NCBI GenBank assembly: GCA_021414025.1
Contig: JAIOPG010000006.1
Coordinates: 186,001 to 250,000 of the forward strand
DNA length: 64,000 nucleotides
Origin: Planctomycetota bacterium
GTDB taxonomy: Bacteria; Planctomycetota; Phycisphaerae; Phycisphaerales; SM1A02
Direction of reading: 5' to 3'
The notes below the pieces were generated by a model. That model was not told the DNA's origin and made no database searches. It worked only from the letters and a program-made list of their open reading frames with translations. Positions 61,813 to 64,000 of this stretch are shown in pieces. A program made the position numbers and the translations under genes. Numbering within the stretch: position 1 is the first letter of the stretch; the number at the start of each line of letters is the position of its first letter.

Positions 61813-62684
61813 AGTCGGTGGGAGTCGCGAAGTCGACCGCCGGAATCAAATCCGGGACCAACTTTGATCCATGGATCGTTGAATCTGAAAATGGGGTCGT
61901 GTGGCTACGTTCGCCGCTGCTGTACCGCGAAGGATTCGCCCACGCCTTCAGCACGCGCCTGGGCGGCGAGAGCCCCGCGCCCTTTGACACCATGAACCTG
62001 GGCATCGCCGACGCTCCCGGCGAGTCTGACCGGATGGAGCGCGTCGACGGAAACTGGCGCAAGCTGCTGGGCGCCGCTGGCATCGGCGACCGGACACTTG
62101 TCCGCGCCAGGCAAGTGCATGGATGCGCCGTGCTGCAGGCCGATCGCGCCAAAGACATCGTCCGCGCGGCGCCGCCCTTCGTGGAGGGTGACGCGCTGCT
62201 CACCGGGGATCCGAAGCAAGCGCTGGCGATCCGCGTCGCCGACTGCGTTCCAATCCTGATCGCGGACGAACGAACGCGCCTGGTGGCCGCCGTGCACGCG
62301 GGGTGGCGCGGAGTGATCGCTCAGATCGTTCCCGAAACCATTCGGCAAATGCGGGAACGCGGAAGTCGCCCTCAGGATCTGCGCCTTGCGATCGGGCCCT
62401 GCATTCGCATGGGAAATTTTCAAGTCGGCGCCGAAGTGGCCCAGGAGTTCCAGCGAGCCCGGCTTGCCGAGTGCGTCGCGCCCGATCCGGGTCGCACCGG
62501 TCACTGGAGGGCCGACCTTTCCGGCGCCATCCAGCTTCAGGCGAAGGCGGCGGGAGTCAGCCCGGTCCAAATCGATGATTGCCTGGCCTGCACCCACGAA
62601 AACCCCGGTTATTTCTTCAGTTACCGACGGGATGGAGCCCGCGGCGGCCGACTTGCCGCCGTCATTTGCCCCGCTCCGCTCTGA
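61809..62684 (+). CDS. pgeF: peptidoglycan editing factor / multicopper-like purine nucleosidase (YfiH)
   Basis: A 291-residue protein of the PgeF/YfiH (laccase-domain) family, which removes wrongly placed amino acids from peptidoglycan precursors and in some cases acts on purine nucleosides. Motifs RARQVHGCAVL, VADCVPILIADE, AAVHAGWRGV and GPCIRMGNFQVG hold the conserved zinc His/Cys/His. It has about 40 extra N-terminal residues. GTG 61809 overlaps thyX. Confidence 0.85.
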   Translation: MKSVGVAKSTAGIKSGTNFDPWIVESENGVVWLRSPLLYREGFAHAFSTRLGGESPAPFDTMNLGIADAPGESDRMERVDGNWRKLLGAAGIGDRTLVRARQVHGCAVLQADRAKDIVRAAPPFVEGDALLTGDPKQALAIRVADCVPILIADERTRLVAAVHAGWRGVIAQIVPETIRQMRERGSRPQDLRLAIGPCIRMGNFQVGAEVAQEFQRARLAECVAPDPGRTGHWRADLSGAIQLQAKAAGVSPVQIDDCLACTHENPGYFFSYRRDGARGGRLAAVICPAPL

Positions 62685-62723
62685 GGAAAAGTGGAATTTT
62701 TCTCCAAAATTGGTTTCCAACCC

Positions 62724-62751
62724 TTGCAACGGCCGATGATTGACCCATAAT
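62724..62751 (+). promoter_or_regulatory. sigma-70-type promoter TTGCAA - 16 nt - CATAAT
   Basis: TTGCAA (62724-62729) and CATAAT (62746-62751) are 16 nt apart. Transcription would begin at about 62757-62758, just before the structured RNA. Confidence 0.55.
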
Positions 62752-62757
62752 GGGCCC

Positions 62758-62847
62758 GTCAGGACGCGGCATTTGTTCGCCCTCGTCGTAACTTGAATCG
62801 GGTGGACGAGGGCTGCAACCGTCATCAGGACGGTTGCGGTTGTTTTT
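62758..62847 (+). ncRNA. candidate small RNA of about 90 nt with two hairpins and terminator
   Basis: Hairpin 1 pairs GCCCTCGTC (62779-62787) with GACGAGGGC (62805-62813) around a 17-nt loop. Hairpin 2 pairs GCAACCGTC (62815-62823) with GACGGTTGC (62829-62837) around ATCAG and is followed by GGTTGTTTTT. TCAGGACG occurs twice, near 62759 and 62826. I do not recognise a known RNA family. It may be an sRNA or an attenuating leader of the sugar dehydrogenase gene. Confidence 0.55.
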
Positions 62848-62919
62848 AGACCCCGCGCCGTTTTCCAAGTCCTTGCGAACCATCCGCTTGGGCGGAAGAA
62901 CCCTTATATTTGCCGCCTG

Positions 62920-62943
62920 TCTCTTGCCGCCGAAAGCAAGAGA
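62920..62943 (+). other. 8-bp leader hairpin upstream of the sugar dehydrogenase gene
   Basis: TCTCTTGC (62920-62927) pairs with GCAAGAGA (62936-62943) around CGCCGAAA, 55 nt before the GTG start. No T-tract follows, so it may be a 5' leader element. Confidence 0.45.
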
Positions 62944-62998
62944 TTTGTGATCAAGTGACCGCCCCCGATGGCCGACAACTGCGAGAGAAGGAGCCACT

Positions 62999-64000
62999 GT
63001 GCCGACTGCTACCACCACCACCAACGCGTACCAAACCCTGAAGTCGAAAATTGAAACCAATCAGGCCCGCGTCGGCGTGATCGGTCTGGGCTATGTCGGC
63101 CTGCCGCTGGCGCACGCCCTGCATCAGGGCGGCTTGCCGGTGATCGGCTTCGACGTCGATCCCGAAAAGCCCAAGGCCATCAAGGAGGGACGCAACTACC
63201 TCAAGCACCTTGGCCACGACATGGTCACGTCGCTGCGCGACAGCAAGAAATTTGAGGCCACCACCGATTTCTCCCGACTGGGCGAGTGCGACGTGATTCT
63301 GGTCTGCGTGCCCACGCCGCTGGGCCGCCATCAGGAGCCGGACATCTCCTACATCCTGCAAACCGCCGACGCGATCGGCAAGACGCTTCGTCCGGGACAA
63401 CTCATCGTCCTTGAAAGCACGACCTATCCCGGCACCACCCGCGAGGACATGATGCCCGCGGTGTTCGCCGCCGCCGGCGAGAAGGCCAAGACCTGGGAAC
63501 TCGGCCGCGACATCTTCGCCGCGTTCAGCCCCGAGCGCGAAGATCCGGGACGCAAGAGCCACTCCACCAGCACGATTCCGAAGTTGGTCGGCGGCGTCGG
63601 CAAGCAGGCCACCGAGCTCGCCGCCGCGGTCTACCGCAAGGGCATCAAGGAAGTCATCGAAGTTTCCAGCGCCGAGATCGCCGAGAGCGCCAAGCTGCTC
63701 GAGAACATCTTCCGCGCCGTGAACATCGCCCTGGTCAACGAGCTCAAGACCACGCTCACGCCGATGGGCATTGACGTGTGGGAAGTGATCCGCGCCGCGG
63801 GCACCAAGCCCTTCGGCTTCATGCCCTTCTTCCCGGGGCCGGGCCTCGGCGGACACTGCATCCCGATCGATCCCTTCTATCTCACCTGGAAGGCCAAGGA
63901 ATTCGGTGCCAGCACCAAGTTCATCGAGCTGGCGGGCGAGATCAACACCGGCATGCCGCACTACGCGATCGACCGCGCCGGCGAGCTGCTGAACAACCAC
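62999..64000 (+). CDS. nucleotide sugar dehydrogenase, UDP-GlcNAc/GalNAc 6-dehydrogenase type (WbpA/WecC-like), cut by window edge
   Basis: An NAD-dependent four-electron oxidase of UDP-sugars. The 334 visible residues have the Rossmann motif VGVIGLGYVGLPLAHAL (about 25-41), VCVPTPLG, LESTTYPGTT, FSPEREDPG and the catalytic Cys in GPGLGGHCIPIDPFYL (Cys near 286). The GHCIPIDPFYL wording is that of WbpA-type UDP-N-acetylhexosamine enzymes rather than UDP-glucose dehydrogenase. GTG start with AAGGAG upstream. The product usually feeds capsule, O-antigen or exopolysaccharide. Confidence 0.9.
   Translation, partial: MPTATTTTNAYQTLKSKIETNQARVGVIGLGYVGLPLAHALHQGGLPVIGFDVDPEKPKAIKEGRNYLKHLGHDMVTSLRDSKKFEATTDFSRLGECDVILVCVPTPLGRHQEPDISYILQTADAIGKTLRPGQLIVLESTTYPGTTREDMMPAVFAAAGEKAKTWELGRDIFAAFSPEREDPGRKSHSTSTIPKLVGGVGKQATELAAAVYRKGIKEVIEVSSAEIAESAKLLENIFRAVNIALVNELKTTLTPMGIDVWEVIRAAGTKPFGFMPFFPGPGLGGHCIPIDPFYLTWKAKEFGASTKFIELAGEINTGMPHYAIDRAGELLNNH

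Larger units (their letters stand above)
62685..62998 (+). other. 314-bp non-coding region with promoter, structured RNA and leader hairpin
   Basis: This gap between pgeF and the sugar dehydrogenase has no open frame worth calling. It contains a good promoter, two perfect 9-bp hairpins with a T-tract, and a third hairpin near the next gene, listed separately. Confidence 0.7.

Noticed and set aside
62951-64000. Long open frame on the minus strand (about 349 codons).
   Set aside because: It lies exactly opposite the sugar dehydrogenase gene and its translation has no family features.

Overview
The window looks like a chromosomal segment of a planctomycete, most likely from the Phycisphaerae. 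This is an inference from four signs. GC is high, with roughly 55-73% in the stretches I counted. Many secreted proteins end in a paired EF-hand (dockerin-like) tag of the form DLDGSGEVDGGD. Two secreted proteins have PEP-CTERM-like tails (PAPG, hydrophobic helix, RRR). One membrane protein has a C-terminal zinc ribbon of the CRRCGYDL...CPECG type common in this phylum. No rRNA, tRNA, insertion sequence or CRISPR array was recognised.

Layout. 1-7.5 kb: truncated M3 peptidase, ispE (isoprenoids), nadA (NAD) and a giant AsmA-like envelope protein. 7.5-13.8 kb: nuoI, then an F-type ATP synthase operon (atpI-like, a small membrane protein, atpB, atpE, atpF, atpH, atpA). Instead of continuing with atpG, atpD and atpC, it runs directly into a fungal-type (FCY1-like) cytosine deaminase. 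13.8-14.15 kb: non-coding repeats and a 30-bp palindrome. 14-31 kb: secreted and membrane proteins (CotH, PEP-CTERM, dockerin-tagged) mixed with an MFS and a SulP transporter, a cupin, lipoproteins, a CPBP protease and an FAD monooxygenase. 31-38 kb: UbiB-like kinase, dienelactone hydrolase, two-domain PPK2 (Pap), a DUF155-like protein and two tandem FkbM methyltransferases. 38-48.3 kb: a dockerin-tagged SGNH-like protein, then five tandem secreted RCC1/BLIP-II-like propeller genes. 48.4-57.7 kb: ftsK with a clear terminator, then an ACP, two hot-dog dehydratases, coaD, a degenerate metallo-beta-lactamase fold protein, panB, a DegP-like protease and an oppF-like ATPase. 57.7-64 kb: GNAT, SDR, VOC and DUF1801 proteins, thyX, pgeF, a candidate structured RNA and a truncated nucleotide-sugar 6-dehydrogenase.

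Three observations stand out. (1) At least fourteen genes have a TANNNT-like -10 hexamer ending 6-8 nt before the start codon and no Shine-Dalgarno. This suggests leaderless transcription is routine here, beside genes with AAGGAG-type sites, and it settles several start codons. (2) The five propeller proteins carry exactly 7, 7, 14, 14 and 14 repeats, each centred on an almost invariant Cys, and four of the five carry the dockerin-like tag. (3) The same tag is found on nine proteins of unrelated architecture with no cohesin in view, which points to a shared display, attachment or secretion system whose partner is unknown.
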